A stretch of 8,967 nucleotides of DNA from Nitrospinota bacterium (GTDB lineage Bacteria; JADFOP01; DATKYB01): the NCBI GenBank assembly GCA_035528715.1, contig DATKYB010000122.1, positions 1 to 8,967 on the forward strand. Direction: 5' to 3'. Below, in pieces: positions 7,477 to 8,967 of this stretch (the stretch's first letter is position 1; every line of letters starts with the position of its first letter). The notes beneath the pieces were generated by a model that was not told the DNA's origin, searched no databases, and was given only the letters and a program-made list of their open reading frames with translations. A program made the translations under genes and the position numbers.

Positions 7477-8967
7477 CTACTTAGATTCCTTCTCATTTTC
7501 AATAAGCTCAATATCCAAGCAAAGGCTCTGTAACTCTTTTATCATTACATTAAATGATTCAGGAAGACTTGGTTCAAGAACATTATTGCCTTTAACAATA
7601 GACTCATACATCCTTGTCCGTCCAGAAACATCATCAGATTTTACTGTGAGCATTTCCTGAAGAGTTTTTGCAGCGCCATAAGCCTCTAATGCCCATACCT
7701 CCATTTCTCCTAATCTCTGTCCACCAAATTGAGCCTTTCCGCCTAAAGGCTGTTGTGTTACTAAGGAATATGGTCCTGTTGATCTGGCATGGATCTTATC
7801 ATCAACCAAGTGATGTAATTTCATCATATATATATCACCAACCACAACTTCTTGTTCGAAGGGCTCACCTGTGTAACCGTCATACAAAATGGTCCTTCCC
7901 GACTCTGAGAGACCAGCCTCTTTCAGAACGTCTTTTATATTACTCTCCCGAGCCCCATCAAAAACAGGCGTTGAAAAATAACATCCCAACTTCTTTGCAG
8001 CCCAGCCTAAATGGGTTTCTAAAATCTGACCGACATTCATCCTTGAAGGAACTCCTAAAGGATTTAAAATAAGCTCGATAGGTGTACCATCTGGGAGATA
8101 AGGCATATCTTCTTCTGGAACGATTTTCGCAAGAACACCTTTATTCCCATGCCTCCCTGCCATCTTATCACCAACGGATAGTTTTCTTTTCATGGCTAAA
8201 TATACCTTTATCAACTTTATCACCCCAGGTGGTAGTTCGTCCCCCTTTCTTAATTTTGATATCTTCTCATTCATCAAAGTCTCAAGAATATGAATTTGAT
8301 CTTTAGCTTTTTCGTCTATTTCTTTAATCCTATCCTCCATTTCAACATCTTTAACCTCAATATTCATTAAATACTTATCATCTATCTTGTTTAATATCTC
8401 AGCAGTTATCTTCGCTTTTGCTGGAATGAGTGTTTTCCTAGTTTTTGGATGAGGAAATTTTGTCAACACAACCTGACCAAGCAACATATTTCTTATCCTT
8501 TTATCTCTTTCTTGTTCTACTATCTTTATTTCATCCTTAAAGTCTTTTTCAATTTTAGCTATTTCTTCCTCTTCTATCGTCAACATCCTTGAATCCTTCT
8601 CTATACCTTTCCTAGAAAAGACCTTAACATCTATGACTGTTCCTTCTATGCCAGGAGGGACAATTAATGAAGAGTCTCTCACATCCCCTGCCTTTTCTCC
8701 AAAAATAGCCTTTAATAGCTTTTCTTCTGGGCTTAATTGAGTCTCTCCTTTAGGAGTCACCTTTCCAACAAGAATATCTCCATGTTTTACATGAGCTCCA
8801 ATTCTAATAATACCACTTTCATCGAGATCCTTAAGGGTTTCCTCTCCTACATTGGGGATATCTCTGGTTATCTCCTCTTTTCCCTGCTTGGTATCTCTTG
8901 CCTCAATTTCAAACTCTTCTATATGAATAGAGCTAAAGATATCCTCTTTGACAACCTTTTCACTAAT
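7477..8967 (-). CDS. rpoB: DNA-directed RNA polymerase subunit beta, C-terminal 496 residues (cut by window edge)
   Basis: Beta forms one pincer of RNA polymerase and lines the active site and the RNA exit channel. The frame is open from the right edge (first codon 8967-8965, reading [11 protein letters not shown]) to a TAG stop at 7477. Any start placed at the GTG of 8760-8758 is false, because the 69 codons before it read as conserved beta sequence ([42 protein letters not shown]). Then come [17 protein letters not shown] and a lysine/glutamate-rich insert at about residues 126-240 of the fragment, at the place of SI2. [10 protein letters not shown] follows, with active-site lysines K268 and K276 (E. 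coli K1065 and K1073), then [20 protein letters not shown] and the C-terminal [25 protein letters not shown] block that contacts beta'. By comparison with E. coli, about 800 or more N-terminal residues, including the main rifampicin-binding region, lie outside the window. Confidence 0.97.
   Translation of the reverse strand: MSEKVVKEDIFSSIHIEEFEIEARDTKQGKEEITRDIPNVGEETLKDLDESGIIRIGAHVKHGDILVGKVTPKGETQLSPEEKLLKAIFGEKAGDVRDSSLIVPPGIEGTVIDVKVFSRKGIEKDSRMLTIEEEEIAKIEKDFKDEIKIVEQERDKRIRNMLLGQVVLTKFPHPKTRKTLIPAKAKITAEILNKIDDKYLMNIEVKDVEMEDRIKEIDEKAKDQIHILETLMNEKISKLRKGDELPPGVIKLIKVYLAMKRKLSVGDKMAGRHGNKGVLAKIVPEEDMPYLPDGTPIELILNPLGVPSRMNVGQILETHLGWAAKKLGCYFSTPVFDGARESNIKDVLKEAGLSESGRTILYDGYTGEPFEQEVVVGDIYMMKLHHLVDDKIHARSTGPYSLVTQQPLGGKAQFGGQRLGEMEVWALEAYGAAKTLQEMLTVKSDDVSGRTRMYESIVKGNNVLEPSLPESFNVMIKELQSLCLDIELIENEKESK

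Noticed and set aside
963-8306. Open frames of 62 to 134 codons on the plus strand, the longest at 7668-8072
   Set aside because: All but one lie opposite fully conserved codons of fusA, rpsG, rpoC or rpoB, and their translations show no recognisable domain. The exception, 3152-3340, mostly covers the rpoC-rpsL gap and is low-complexity A/T-rich sequence. They are antisense shadows.
7477-8760. A separate 427-residue gene starting with GTG at 8760
   Set aside because: The frame is open upstream to the window edge and those 69 codons encode conserved RpoB blocks, so this is an internal valine codon of rpoB.
1-8967. A hidden novel system, mobile element, CRISPR array, tRNA or riboswitch
   Set aside because: Almost all of the window is intact conserved coding sequence. 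The spacers are too short and carry no repeats, tRNA-like folds or integration marks that I can see.

Overview
The window is one contiguous stretch of the bacterial rpoBC and str (streptomycin) gene cluster, and every gene lies on the minus strand. In transcription order, from high to low coordinates, it holds the 3' part of rpoB (cut by the right edge), rpoC, a 153-bp gap with a promoter, rpsL, rpsG, fusA and the first 37 codons of tuf (cut by the left edge). No gene is carried on the plus strand. I see no RNA gene, mobile element, CRISPR array or rho-independent terminator. Apart from the rpoC-rpsL gap, the spacers are short (15 to 62 bp).

The organism is a bacterium with an AT-rich genome (roughly 40% G+C by eye, not counted). 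RpoB carries a charged insert between its conserved C-terminal blocks, where Proteobacteria carry the lineage insert SI2. RpoC carries a long insert in the trigger loop, where Gram-negative lineages carry SI3. Both argue against Firmicutes, Actinobacteria and Deinococcus-Thermus. The proteins look like those of former Deltaproteobacteria (Desulfobacterota), Nitrospirota or related uncultured phyla. That placement is an impression from reading and was not tested by a tree.

Functionally, the left-reading block links transcription and translation. RpoB and RpoC form the catalytic core of RNA polymerase. S12 and S7 are 30S proteins of the decoding centre and the head. EF-G drives translocation and EF-Tu delivers aminoacyl-tRNA. 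A strong-looking sigma-70 type promoter (TTGACA, 17 bp, TGaTATTTT, with an A/T-rich upstream tract) in the rpoC-rpsL gap probably gives rpsL-rpsG-fusA-tuf their own transcript. No terminator separates it from rpoBC, so read-through is also likely.

This is ordinary, highly conserved housekeeping DNA, and I found no previously undescribed system. The points worth a second look are modest: three of the five visible starts are TTG codons with good Shine-Dalgarno sequences (rpoC, rpsL, fusA); the tuf fragment is richer in G/C-ending codons than its neighbours; and there are small possible leader elements ahead of rpsL and rpsG.
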